From an uncultured Fretibacterium sp. (GTDB lineage: Bacteria > Synergistota > Synergistia > Synergistales > Aminobacteriaceae), in assembly GCA_937892105.1 (NCBI GenBank), contig CALAUZ010000031.1, forward strand, positions 1-23,965: a stretch of DNA of 23,965 nt, written 5' to 3'. The number at the start of each line of letters is the position of its first letter. Position 1 is the first letter of the stretch. Below are positions 6,794 to 14,649 of this stretch, piece after piece. Both the position numbers and the translations under genes were made by a program. The notes under the pieces are model-generated. The model was not told the origin of the DNA and ran no database searches. It saw only the letters and a program-made list of their open reading frames with translations.

Positions 6794-9104
6794 CGGAGAA
6801 GAAGAACTTGTGTTCAGGACAGGACACATGGCAAAACAGGCCAATGGTGCGGTGATAGCTTCACATGGCGAAACAGTAATGCTCAGTACGGCCTGCATGT
6901 CTGATACGGCAAGAACAGGCATAGACTTCTTCCCGCTTGTTGTGGACTATGAGGAGAGATATTACGCCGCAGGAAAAGTACCGGGAGGCTTCATCAAAAG
7001 GGAGGGGAAACCTGCTGACAGCGCGATACTGGGTTCAAGGGTTGCAGACAGGTCAATACGTTCGCTGTTCGATGACAACATGCGCAATGACGTGCAGATA
7101 GTGAACACCGTACTCGCTATGGATCAGGTATACCCCCCGAACATTCTGGGCATTAACGCGGCAAGTGCTGCCCTCTCAATCTCTGGAATACCATGGGGAG
7201 GCCCTGTAGGAGCTGTAAGGATAGGGCTTATAGGCGGTAATCTCGTTGTGAACCCCACAGAGAAGCAGATGAATAACTCAATGCTTAACCTGATAGTCGC
7301 TGGACATGATGACGGAATTACAATGGTTGAATCAGGTTCGTATGAAGTCTCGGAAGAACTGTTGGTAGATGCGCTTGAACTGGCACACTCGGAGATAAAG
7401 AAGATAATAGCTTTATTCCGTCAGATGAAGGAGGAAATCGGAAAGCCGGAACTCGAAATATCATTACCCGAAAGCAATCCGGAAATAGATGGGTGGATAA
7501 GAGAAAATCTTGACGGAGAGATTGATCAGGCAGTAAGGATACATGAGAAGAAACCTAGAGAGAAGAAGATAGACGCGGTAAAGACAGCTGCAAAAGAACA
7601 CTTCATCGAAATCATCAAGGAAGACCCCTCAAAAGAAGAATACATCAGTGCATACATAGACAGCCGCGTAAAAACCATAATGCGCGGAATAATCATCAAT
7701 GAACATATACGCGTTGACGGCAGGAAGATGGATCAGATACGCCCCATAACATGCGAGACAGGAATACTCCCAAAAGTTCACGGTTCAGCACTCTTTACTC
7801 GCGGCGAAACACAATCTCTTGCAACGACAACGCTCGGAATGATAGGCGAGGACGACCAGATACAGGACGGAATAAAACTCAATGAACCCGCAAAACGCTT
7901 CATTCTTCACTACAACTTCCCCCCGTACTCAGTCGGAGAAGTCAGGGCAATACGCGGGCCTGGAAGACGTGAAATTGGACATGGTGCATTGGCCGAACGT
8001 GCATTGCTCCCCGTGATACCAAGTGAAGAGGAGTTCCCATACGTCATAAGGGTTGTGTCGGACATTCTGGAATCCAACGGCTCAAGCTCTCAGGCAAGTA
8101 TATGCGGCGGCTCACTCTCAATGATGCATGCAGGTGTACCGATAAGGTGCCACGTTGCCGGTATAGCGATGGGCCTCATCAAGGAAGGCGACAGAGTACA
8201 GATACTCACGGATATTCAGGGGCTGGAAGACCATTACGGAGATATGGACTTCAAGGTTGCCGGAACAAGGGCGGGAGTTACGGCATTACAGATGGACAAC
8301 AAGGCCGGAGGAATTACCCGCGAAATTCTGGAAAAGGCACTCGGCCAGGCAAGGCGCGCAAGATTGCAGATACTTGAGGACATGGAGGCAGCAATCCCTG
8401 TTCCCAACAAGATATCACCTAATGCTCCAAGAATAATATCGTTCGAGATTGATCCGGAAAAGATACGCGATGTTATAGGTTCAGGCGGAAAGGTTGTCCG
8501 CAGCATAACCCAGAGAACCGGCGTAAAGATGAACATTGAGGACGACGGAGTAATCACGATTTCCGGGCCTACAATGGCGCAGGTTGAGGACGCGAGGGCA
8601 ATAGTGCTGTCATTAACGCGGGAGCTTGCGGCAGGTGAAGTGTATTACGGGACTGTTACGAGGCTTCTGAATTTCGGAGTGTTCGTTGAATGCCTGCCTG
8701 GAAAAGAAGGGTTACTGCACATAAGCGAGGTAAGTACGGCGAGAGTACCGAGAGTTGAGGACGTTTTCAAGCCAGGAGACAGGGTACTCGTAATGGTGAA
8801 GGAGATTGACGAACAGGGAAGGGCAAACCTTACGAGGCGCAGGATTATGGCCAACGAAGACAAGATACGCGCGGCGGGTCTTGCTCATGCATTGCCGGAC
8901 GAAAGGGAACGTGATAACCTCATTGCGTCATTGTCATCACGTGAGAGGGGATATTCGAGCTTCTCAATGCGGGACAGTATGGGCAGGAATGCGGCGAGTG
9001 CCAGCAAATACCTTGAACGCGGATACTCATCGAACCGTTCGACGAGGAATGATTACGATAGAGATGGCCGCAGCAGGAGAGACAGCAGAAGGAGGGATTA
9101 CTAA
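6762..9104 (+). CDS. pnp: Polyribonucleotide nucleotidyltransferase (PNPase)
   Basis: A phosphorolytic 3'-to-5' exoribonuclease of mRNA turnover, active as a trimer. The 780 residues run: first RNase PH domain (about 10-145), helical linker (to about 300), second RNase PH domain with SSQASICGGSLSMMHAG and catalytic LEDHYGDMDFKVAGT, KH domain with IRDVIGSGGKVVRSITQRTG, and S1 domain (about 625-693: NFGVFVECLPGKEGLLHISE). A 58-residue tail rich in Arg, Ser, Asp and Tyr (723-780) follows, with RGYSS repeated at 729 and 753; this makes the protein longer than the usual ~700. The start is TTG at 6762, with AGGAGG (6745-6750) 11 bases upstream. rpsO, which often precedes pnp, is absent here. The stop overlaps dut by one base. 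Confidence 0.97.
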   Translation: MDNEKVYSVKIGEEELVFRTGHMAKQANGAVIASHGETVMLSTACMSDTARTGIDFFPLVVDYEERYYAAGKVPGGFIKREGKPADSAILGSRVADRSIRSLFDDNMRNDVQIVNTVLAMDQVYPPNILGINAASAALSISGIPWGGPVGAVRIGLIGGNLVVNPTEKQMNNSMLNLIVAGHDDGITMVESGSYEVSEELLVDALELAHSEIKKIIALFRQMKEEIGKPELEISLPESNPEIDGWIRENLDGEIDQAVRIHEKKPREKKIDAVKTAAKEHFIEIIKEDPSKEEYISAYIDSRVKTIMRGIIINEHIRVDGRKMDQIRPITCETGILPKVHGSALFTRGETQSLATTTLGMIGEDDQIQDGIKLNEPAKRFILHYNFPPYSVGEVRAIRGPGRREIGHGALAERALLPVIPSEEEFPYVIRVVSDILESNGSSSQASICGGSLSMMHAGVPIRCHVAGIAMGLIKEGDRVQILTDIQGLEDHYGDMDFKVAGTRAGVTALQMDNKAGGITREILEKALGQARRARLQILEDMEAAIPVPNKISPNAPRIISFEIDPEKIRDVIGSGGKVVRSITQRTGVKMNIEDDGVITISGPTMAQVEDARAIVLSLTRELAAGEVYYGTVTRLLNFGVFVECLPGKEGLLHISEVSTARVPRVEDVFKPGDRVLVMVKEIDEQGRANLTRRRIMANEDKIRAAGLAHALPDERERDNLIASLSSRERGYSSFSMRDSMGRNAASASKYLERGYSSNRSTRNDYDRDGRSRRDSRRRDY

Positions 9105-9547
9105 TGCCGGAAGAAATAAAAGTAAAGATATTCCGAGAGGCCAATACTATTGCGATACCTGAATACGCAACGCCGGGAAGTTCAGGTGTTGATTTATGCT
9201 CAATGAAATACTGCATGATAAAGCCGGGAGAAATGGCGTTAATCTCAACGGGAATATACCTCGAAATCCCGGAAGGATATGAAGGCCAGATACGTCCGAG
9301 AAGCGGTCTTACGATGGACAGCAGGATAATAATTCCCAACAGTCCCGGAACGATAGACGCTGATTACAGGGGAGAGATACGGGTTCTTCTGCTGAACATA
9401 GGGGAAGATCCGTTCACGTTGAGGTTTGGCGACAGAATTGCACAGTTAGTGTTTGTGCCTGTAGCGCGTGCAAAGTTCGAGGAGGTCAAGACACTAACTC
9501 CTACGAAGCGAGGTACAGGAGGTTTCGGAAGTACCGGAATGAGGTAG
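9104..9547 (+). CDS. dut: dUTP diphosphatase (dUTPase)
   Basis: Hydrolyses dUTP to dUMP and pyrophosphate, keeping uracil out of DNA and supplying dTMP synthesis. The 147 residues carry the five motifs of the trimeric dUTPase family: GSSGVDL (motif 1, with Ser where Ala is commonest), RPRSGL (2), GTIDADYRGEI with the catalytic Asp (3), FGDRIAQLVF (4) and a C-terminal RGTGGFGSTG arm (5). The ATG sits in a TAATG overlap with pnp, and a terminator follows, so pnp and dut share a transcript. Confidence 0.96.
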   Translation: MPEEIKVKIFREANTIAIPEYATPGSSGVDLCSMKYCMIKPGEMALISTGIYLEIPEGYEGQIRPRSGLTMDSRIIIPNSPGTIDADYRGEIRVLLLNIGEDPFTLRFGDRIAQLVFVPVARAKFEEVKTLTPTKRGTGGFGSTGMR

Positions 9548-9558
9548 ACAGACGGATA

Positions 9559-9599
9559 AAATTTTCCCCTTCATGTTGCGGTGAGGGGGAATTTTTTTC
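9559..9599 (+). terminator. Rho-independent terminator after dut
   Basis: An A/T-flanked hairpin pairs TTTTCCCCTTCA (9562-9573) with TGAGGGGGAA (9582-9591), allowing a mismatch, and is followed by a run of T. It lies directly after the dut stop. Confidence 0.85.
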
Positions 9600-9604
9600 T
9601 GCGA

Positions 9605-9610
9605 TATAAT
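9605..9610 (+). promoter_or_regulatory. Perfect -10 (TATAAT) upstream of the nucleotidase-like gene
   Basis: TATAAT lies just after the dut terminator and 20 bases before the next ATG. The region where a -35 would sit is the terminator stem (TGAGGG), so the promoter would be weak or depend on an activator. The resulting leader would be only ~14 bases long, starting at the ribosome-binding site. Confidence 0.4.
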
Positions 9611-9630
9611 TTCTTAAGAGGTGATAAATC

Positions 9631-10812
9631 ATGAAGAAAGTTTTTGCGTTAATGTTGCTTCTGTCGGCAATGTTAGTTTTTTCCGCACCGTCATGGGGTG
9701 CCATTCCCGACAATGACATAATAATTCTCTACACTAACGATGTACATTGCGCGTTAGATGAGAATCTGGGTTACGCAGGCTTCGTTTATTGTGCTGATGA
9801 GGCGAGGAAGAATACACCGTATGTAGCACTTGTTGACGCTGGCGACTGGGCGCAGGGAGGAACGGCAGGGGCAGTCTCTCAGGGACGCTACATCGTAGAA
9901 GTCCTAAACGCTGTCAGCTATGATGTTGTTGTGCCTGGAAATCACGAGTTCGATTACGGCTGGGGAATATTCGAGAACTATATGCGCAATCTAAGGTGCG
10001 GTTTTATCTCCTGCAACCTTCGGGATTTGCGGACGGGAAAGCTGCTGTTCAAACCCTACAGGATAATGACGTTCGGGAATGTCAAGGTTGCGTTTGTCGG
10101 AGCGTCAACCCCAGAATCAATCGTGAAGTCAATGCCGTCATCATTCATGGACGAAAACAGGAGCTTCATCTATGACTTTGACGGCGACATGACAGGGGAG
10201 AAGCTGATTGCGTCAATACAGAAAGCTGTTGATGACGCGAGGGCGGAAGGTGCGGACTATGTTATAGTTGTCGGTCATTTAGGCGGGTACGAAGATGTTA
10301 CGGAAGTATGGAGTACACCCTATATTGCTCCAAGAACGAGGGGAATTGACGTGTTCATTGACGGTCATTCGCACGAAGTTACGCCTTCATTGCATGTCAG
10401 GAACGCCGAAAACAGGGACGTAATAATCACGCAGTCAGGTACGAAGCTGAATAACGTTGGCAAAGTAACCATCACGAAAGAAGGAAAGATAACTTCTGAA
10501 CTTCTTAACGGATTTGACGGCAGGAACGAGATAACAGCCGCGATTGTCAGCGACATAAAGGCACGCTATGAGGGGGCTATCAGTACACACCTGACATACA
10601 CGAGTTTTGACATTCGTGCAATGGACGACAAAGGCGATTGGCTTGTTCGCAATGGCGAGACCAATCTGTGCAATCTTGTTGCAGACGCTATTCTTGCATC
10701 GGCCCGCGAGACAAAGACGGGAAAGGTTATTGACACTGAGAAGATGTACAAGGTTGCGGCGAGTAACTATGTTATCAGGGAAGGATATAAGGATAGCAGT
10801 AAACGTAGATAA
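9631..10812 (+). CDS. Exported 5'-nucleotidase/UshA-family metallophosphatase with shortened C-terminal domain
   Basis: The 393-residue protein has a clear signal peptide (MKKVFALMLLLSAMLVFSAP, cleavage near SWGA), so it acts outside the inner membrane. The N-terminal metallophosphatase domain is complete: YTNDVHC (D37, H39), DAGD (D72), GNHEFDYG (N104, H105), VVGHLGG (H216) and DGHSHE (H246, H248). Family members hydrolyse nucleotides or related phosphoesters. The C-terminal nucleotide-binding domain begins normally (NGETNLCNLVADAILASARE) but jumps straight to DTEKMYKVAASNYVI, the block normally near its end. The NGGGIR-type segment between them, roughly 80-100 residues, is absent, and the end is ragged (KDSSKRR). 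The usual length is about 500 or more. It may be a decaying gene or a protein that keeps only phosphatase activity. RBS AAGAGGTGAT precedes the ATG. Confidence 0.8.
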   Translation: MKKVFALMLLLSAMLVFSAPSWGAIPDNDIIILYTNDVHCALDENLGYAGFVYCADEARKNTPYVALVDAGDWAQGGTAGAVSQGRYIVEVLNAVSYDVVVPGNHEFDYGWGIFENYMRNLRCGFISCNLRDLRTGKLLFKPYRIMTFGNVKVAFVGASTPESIVKSMPSSFMDENRSFIYDFDGDMTGEKLIASIQKAVDDARAEGADYVIVVGHLGGYEDVTEVWSTPYIAPRTRGIDVFIDGHSHEVTPSLHVRNAENRDVIITQSGTKLNNVGKVTITKEGKITSELLNGFDGRNEITAAIVSDIKARYEGAISTHLTYTSFDIRAMDDKGDWLVRNGETNLCNLVADAILASARETKTGKVIDTEKMYKVAASNYVIREGYKDSSKRR

Positions 10813-10852
10813 ATTTTTCCCCCTTGCTGAGAATGTAAGGGAATTATTTTTT
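10812..10852 (+). terminator. Rho-independent terminator after the nucleotidase-like gene
   Basis: TTCCCCCTT (10817-10825) pairs with AAGGGAA (10837-10843), leaving two C bulged, followed by TTATTTTTT. It begins at the stop codon itself. Confidence 0.8.
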
Positions 10853-10855
10853 GCG

Positions 10856-11080
10856 TTTACCTCCTGCAAACGCAGCTAGGAAGCTCAACTCACCTCATAA
10901 CACCTGCATGGTTCACAGGATAAATAGCTTTGTATGTTTCAGACTTATTACCTCAACACCACTGACATGTTATCCCATGCAATTCCCATATTAATTTCGC
11001 AAACACTTAACTATAGTATCATATATACCTCTTCAACAATCTGCATAACTGGATTTAACATGGTAAACCCGCTTACAAAA
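10856..11080. other. Intergenic stretch with no recognised gene
   Basis: AT-rich DNA between the nucleotidase terminator and the arginine-operon control region. I find no open frame with a ribosome-binding site, no tRNA-like fold and no riboswitch core. A weak GCATGG/CCATGC inverted pair about 70 bases apart is not persuasive. Confidence 0.5.
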
Positions 11081-11081
11081 T

Positions 11082-11099
11082 AGTGAACTTTTGTTCATT
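11082..11099 (+). promoter_or_regulatory. Candidate ARG box (ArgR operator)
   Basis: TGAAC-TTTT-GTTCA (11084-11097) is a perfect inverted repeat with the geometry of the classical ARG box (TGAAT, four A/T, ATTCA); it differs only by a compensating T-to-C and A-to-G at the inner positions. It lies 16 bases upstream of the -35 of the promoter that reads into argC-argB-argD. I see no clear second box at the usual 3-bp spacing. ArgR itself is not in the window. Confidence 0.6.
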
Positions 11100-11113
11100 C
11101 ATTTACTTTATGA

Positions 11114-11143
11114 TTGACAGAAAATTTCTTATACGGTTATAAT
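11114..11143 (+). promoter_or_regulatory. Sigma-70 promoter of the argCBD operon
   Basis: Consensus TTGACA (11114-11119) and consensus TATAAT (11138-11143) are separated by 18 bases. Transcription would begin near 11150, giving a leader of about 30 bases before the argC ATG. This is the strongest promoter match in the window. Confidence 0.85.
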
Positions 11144-11180
11144 ACGTTTCAATAAAATCATAATGGAGAAAATTTTTACC

Positions 11181-12092
11181 ATGAAGAAAGTATTTATTGA
11201 CGGAAGTGCAGGAACTACAGGTCTCAGAATTTATGAGCGTCTCAGTTCCCGCAAAGATATTCACCTCTTTACCCTTCCAGACGAAACCCGCAAAGACATT
11301 AACGCACGCCGTGATGCCCTCAACAGCGCGGATATAGCATTCCTCTGTCTTCCTGATGACGCAGCACGCGAGTCGGTCTCTCTAGTCAGCAATCCCAGCA
11401 CCGCCATAATCGACACATCAACAGCCCACCGCGTAAATCCTGAATGGGCATACGGTCTTCCAGAACTTTCAGGCCAGCGGGACAAAATTATTCTCTCAAA
11501 ACGTGTCGCTAATCCAGGTTGCCACGCCACAGGGTTCATCGTTTTGGTTGCACCCCTCATTCAAGCGGGAATTGTCGGGAATAATGAACCTCTAACATGC
11601 TTCTCTATCACAGGATATTCTGGCGGCGGAAAGAAAATGATTGGACAGTACGAAGCCGATGACAGAAACGAACTCTTTGATGCCCCAAGACAGTACGGCC
11701 TCGCTCAAAAACACAAGCACCTCCCCGAAATGACCAAAGTCTCTGGCCTCAAAGTATCTCCAGTATTCTGCCCCATCGTTGCACCTTATTATGCTGGAAT
11801 GGAAGTTACTGTTTCGCTCTACAACAAGGATATCAAAGCAATAGCTGAGTGTTACAGGAATTATTACCATGACGGCGTTGTTCATTTTTCCGATGATGCT
11901 GACGAGGGAGGGTTCATCTCTGCTGGAAAGTTTGCGGGGCGTGATGACCTTGAAATCAGCGTTTACGGAAATACTGAGCGCATATTGCTGGTCTCACGTT
12001 TCGACAATCTTGGCAAAGGTGCTTCGGGCGCGGCAATTCAGAACATGAATATACTTCTCGGTGCTGACGAAACTACAGGGCTTAACGTTTAA
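11181..12092 (+). CDS. argC: N-acetyl-gamma-glutamyl-phosphate reductase, type 2
   Basis: Third step of arginine synthesis: NADPH-dependent reduction of N-acetylglutamyl phosphate to the semialdehyde. The 303-residue form belongs to the short type-2 AGPR group, with a Rossmann start IDGSAGTTGLRIYERL, then IDTSTAHRV, WAYGLPEL and the active-site NPGCHATG (Cys114). I chose ATG 11181 because GGAGAA (11165-11170) lies 10 bases upstream. An in-frame ATG at 11163 has no ribosome-binding site and is itself part of that region. The stop codon overlaps the argB ribosome-binding site, so the genes are co-transcribed from the promoter at 11114-11143 and are probably repressed by arginine through the upstream ARG box. 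Confidence 0.94.
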   Translation: MKKVFIDGSAGTTGLRIYERLSSRKDIHLFTLPDETRKDINARRDALNSADIAFLCLPDDAARESVSLVSNPSTAIIDTSTAHRVNPEWAYGLPELSGQRDKIILSKRVANPGCHATGFIVLVAPLIQAGIVGNNEPLTCFSITGYSGGGKKMIGQYEADDRNELFDAPRQYGLAQKHKHLPEMTKVSGLKVSPVFCPIVAPYYAGMEVTVSLYNKDIKAIAECYRNYYHDGVVHFSDDADEGGFISAGKFAGRDDLEISVYGNTERILLVSRFDNLGKGASGAAIQNMNILLGADETTGLNV

Positions 12093-12109
12093 GGAGGATA
12101 ATTACCATC

Positions 12110-12958
12110 ATGAAAGCAACAGAACGCGCTGAAATTCTGGTTCAGGCATTGCCATACATCAGAAAGTATACAGGTAAGATAGTTGTCGTTAAATACGGCG
12201 GAAACGCAATGACAAGTGAGGCACTTAAACAGCAGGTCATGGAAGATATTGTGCTTCTTCGTCTTGTAGGCGTTAATATAGTGCTTGTTCATGGAGGAGG
12301 ACCGGAGATTAACGCCCTGATGGACAGGCTCGGAAAGAAACCGGAATTTGTTGACGGCCTCAGAGTTACGGATCAGGAAACTATTGACGTTGTGCAGATG
12401 GTTCTTGCAGGTAAGGTCAATAAGTCATTGGTTAATCTTCTTGAGGCTAAAGGCGGAAGGGCTGTTGGACTTTCAGGGATTGACGACAAACTTATTCAGG
12501 CAAAATTCAAGGACAAACGTCTGGGACTTGTCGGCGAAATCACAGGCATTAACCCCGAATGCGTATATGACCTCATGGCAAAAAGCTATATCCCCGTAAT
12601 CTCGACCATTGCAAGCGGTGAGAACGGCGAAATCTTCAATATTAACGGCGACACTGCGGCGGCATACATTGCAGGTGCGCTTCATGCAGAACGTTTAATC
12701 ATGATGACCGACATCGCAGGCATTCTCCGCGATCCTAAAGACCCCGAAACTTTAATCCCCGAAATCACAGTGTCAGAGGCAGAGGAGCTGAAACGTTCCG
12801 GAATAATAACCGGCGGAATGATACCTAAAGCTGACTGCTGCATAAAGGCAATTACAGAGGGCGTTAGGAAAGTTATAATTATGGACGGAAGGGTTCCCCA
12901 TTCGATACTGATAGAGCTTTTGACGAATGAGGGAGCAGGAACAATGTTTCTCGCCTAA
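12110..12958 (+). CDS. argB: Acetylglutamate kinase
   Basis: Second step of arginine synthesis: phosphorylates N-acetylglutamate. The 282-residue amino-acid-kinase fold shows VVVKYGGNAM (Lys28), LVHGGGPEINALM, GLRVTDQETIDVVQMVLAGK, NINGDTAAAYIAGAL and GIITGGMIPKADCCIKAI. The N-terminal helix (KATERAEILVQALPYIRKY) ahead of the first strand is the extension seen in hexameric, arginine-inhibited kinases, so feedback inhibition is likely (inference from family structure). AAGGAGG (12091-12097) overlaps the argC stop and lies 12 bases before the ATG. Confidence 0.96.
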   Translation: MKATERAEILVQALPYIRKYTGKIVVVKYGGNAMTSEALKQQVMEDIVLLRLVGVNIVLVHGGGPEINALMDRLGKKPEFVDGLRVTDQETIDVVQMVLAGKVNKSLVNLLEAKGGRAVGLSGIDDKLIQAKFKDKRLGLVGEITGINPECVYDLMAKSYIPVISTIASGENGEIFNINGDTAAAYIAGALHAERLIMMTDIAGILRDPKDPETLIPEITVSEAEELKRSGIITGGMIPKADCCIKAITEGVRKVIIMDGRVPHSILIELLTNEGAGTMFLA

Positions 12959-12973
12959 AGGAGGCACAACGTC

Positions 12974-14134
12974 ATGAATATTCAGGAACTAGACAGAGAA
13001 TATGTAGCAGGAACTTATGCGCGTTTTCCAGTAACGATAACGGCGGGTAAAGGCTCACTGGTTACGGACATTGACGGCAAAGATTATATCGACATGACAT
13101 CAGGAATAGCAGTAACGTCATTCGGAGCGTGCGATGATGTGTGGTACAAGGCAATCTGTGAACAGGCCGCGAAAATTCAGCACATGTCCAACCTGTTTTA
13201 TACCGAGCCTTGCGCAAAACTCGCCGAAATGCTTTGCAAACGTACTGGAATGCGCCGTGTATTCTTCTCGAACTCAGGAGCTGAAGCCAACGAATGCGCA
13301 GTAAAAGCCGCAAGAAAGTATGCTGCTGACACTAAAGGTTCTGACTACAGCACAGTAATAACCCTCAAAAACAGTTTTCACGGGCGCACAATCACAATGC
13401 TTTCGGCAACAGGTCAGGATCATTACCACGAACTTTTCAGGCCATTAACGCCTGGATTTGTTCACGCGGAACCAGGTAATCTCGACTACATGAAGACTCT
13501 TGCGGACGCTCACAAGACAGCGGCAATAATGATTGAGTGTGTGCAGGGTGAAGGCGGAGTAGTTGCTTTGAGCCAGGAATATGTGAAGGGTGTTGCGGAT
13601 TTTGCGCGGGAAAATGACATTGTGCTTATCGTTGACGAGGTTCAGACGGGCAATGGACGTTCGGGGAAACTATACAGCTACATGAACTATGACATTCAGC
13701 CCGATATAGTTTCGACAGCGAAGGGACTTGCGGGAGGTCTTCCTCTTGGTGCGACAATGCTCGGCGAAAAGATAAAGGACACTCTGAAACCAGGAGATCA
13801 CGGCTCAACTTTCGGTGGAAATCCTGTTGCCTGCGCTGGAGCTGTGAGCATTCTTGGACGCATTGACGAAGACTTGATGGAAGGCGTGAGGAAGAAGAGT
13901 AAGTTTCTGTTTGAGGCATTCACCGGTGCGGCAGGGATTGAGGCTGTTACGGGAATGGGGTTGATGATGGGTCTGAAGACGACGAAACCTGCAAAAGAAA
14001 TCGTTAGCGCGTGCATTGAGAAGGGAGTTTTGTGTTTGACGGCAAAAGACAGGGTAAGGCTTCTTCCTGCGCTGAATATTCCCGATGATTTGCTGGCTAA
14101 GGCTGCTGAAGTGATAAAGTCCTGCTGTGCGTAA
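12974..14134 (+). CDS. argD: Acetylornithine aminotransferase
   Basis: Fourth step of arginine synthesis: PLP-dependent transamination of N-acetylglutamate semialdehyde to N-acetylornithine. In the 386 residues I see MTSGIAV, FFSNSGAEANECAVKAARKY, SFHGRTITMLSATGQ, the PLP-pyridine contact IVDEVQTGNGRSGK (Asp221) and the Schiff-base lysine in STAKGLAGGLPLGA (Lys250). Related class-III aminotransferases (ornithine, succinylornithine or DapC activity) can look alike; the argC-argB context decides. AAAGGAGG overlaps the argB stop and precedes the ATG at 12974. argJ, argF, argG and argH are not in the window. Confidence 0.93.
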   Translation: MNIQELDREYVAGTYARFPVTITAGKGSLVTDIDGKDYIDMTSGIAVTSFGACDDVWYKAICEQAAKIQHMSNLFYTEPCAKLAEMLCKRTGMRRVFFSNSGAEANECAVKAARKYAADTKGSDYSTVITLKNSFHGRTITMLSATGQDHYHELFRPLTPGFVHAEPGNLDYMKTLADAHKTAAIMIECVQGEGGVVALSQEYVKGVADFARENDIVLIVDEVQTGNGRSGKLYSYMNYDIQPDIVSTAKGLAGGLPLGATMLGEKIKDTLKPGDHGSTFGGNPVACAGAVSILGRIDEDLMEGVRKKSKFLFEAFTGAAGIEAVTGMGLMMGLKTTKPAKEIVSACIEKGVLCLTAKDRVRLLPALNIPDDLLAKAAEVIKSCCA

Positions 14135-14135
14135 A

Positions 14136-14273
14136 ATGGACATGAGGGGCTGTACTATACGTTCTGAGAGGATAAGGTATCATGACTTGCCGGAGGGTGC
14201 TGACGCTTTGTTCTTTTTGTGCAAAGAATTGATATCAGGTTATCTTGACGGCATTACAGGGATTTACTTTTAG
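14136..14273 (+). CDS. Possible 45-residue ORF after argD, unknown
   Basis: An open frame begins 1 base after the argD stop and encodes 45 residues, including YHDLPEGADALFFLCKELIS and ending GYLDGITGIYF. There is no ribosome-binding site for either candidate ATG (14136 or 14142), so translation would depend on coupling to argD. The composition is protein-like: amphipathic helix, Gly/Ile-rich end. It stops just before a strong terminator, as expected of a last cistron. It could equally be the start of a gene that has lost its remainder. I do not recognise the family. Confidence 0.3.
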   Translation: MDMRGCTIRSERIRYHDLPEGADALFFLCKELISGYLDGITGIYF

Positions 14274-14282
14274 GACATGAAT

Positions 14283-14323
14283 AAATCCCCCAGTTGCGAA
14301 AACGGCTGGGGGAATTTTTTTTT
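14283..14323 (+). terminator. Strong rho-independent terminator of the arg operon
   Basis: A perfect CCCCCAG (14287-14293)/CTGGGGG (14306-14312) stem with a 12-base loop is followed by AA and nine T. Confidence 0.93.
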
Positions 14324-14649
14324 GCACCGTCCTAAAGTTTGACAGCTCCGTGTCCGATATAACAATCATCAAGGATGTAATTTTTTCACGCACGGACGCA
14401 GGTAATTTCTGAGAGATGAAATGTTATTATGTGCGTCAGTCCGTCTGCAGCTTCAGAATTTCCCAAATTCACGCAAAGACAGAAGAGCATACGCAGAAAT
14501 AACAGAAGTCAATATCCCGGCTAAGGTCTTCAGGCCGGCATGTCAGACTGAAAGCCGCAAGTGATGTTTTGGCGGTCTGGATAGTTATAGTATCGTTTTG
14601 CCTCAGGAAATTGCCAGAAAATTAACACAAAGAAAGCAGGGATTGCATT
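14324..14649 (+). other. Long gene-free leader with possible RNA hairpins
   Basis: No coding frame is convincing. Possible helices are ACGGAC (about 14391-14396) with GTCCGT (about 14439-14444) enclosing ATTTC/GAAAT; GAATTT-CCC-AAATTC (14456-14470) directly before ACGCAAAG; CCGGC (about 14518-14522) with GCCGG (about 14534-14538); and CCGC/GCGG with CAGA/TCTG (about 14545-14579). The ACGCA pentamer recurs four times between ~14388 and ~14495. A TATAGT (14586-14591) could be a -10 but has no clear -35. I cannot assign a known riboswitch class. Confidence 0.45.

Noticed and set aside
11163..11180. Earlier ATG for argC
   Set aside because: No ribosome-binding site precedes it; the GGAGAA just after it is well placed for ATG 11181, where the type-2 ArgC fold begins.
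14339..14363. TTGACA followed by TATAAC as a promoter for the orphan gene
   Set aside because: The spacing is only 13 bases, too short for a sigma-70 promoter, and it is nearly 290 bases from the start codon.
14456..14600. c-di-GMP-I or cobalamin riboswitch
   Set aside because: ACGCAAAG after a hairpin and GGCTAAGG are suggestive of the former, but the closing GG/CC helices and the second conserved hairpin are not in the right order; the cobalamin box is not present.
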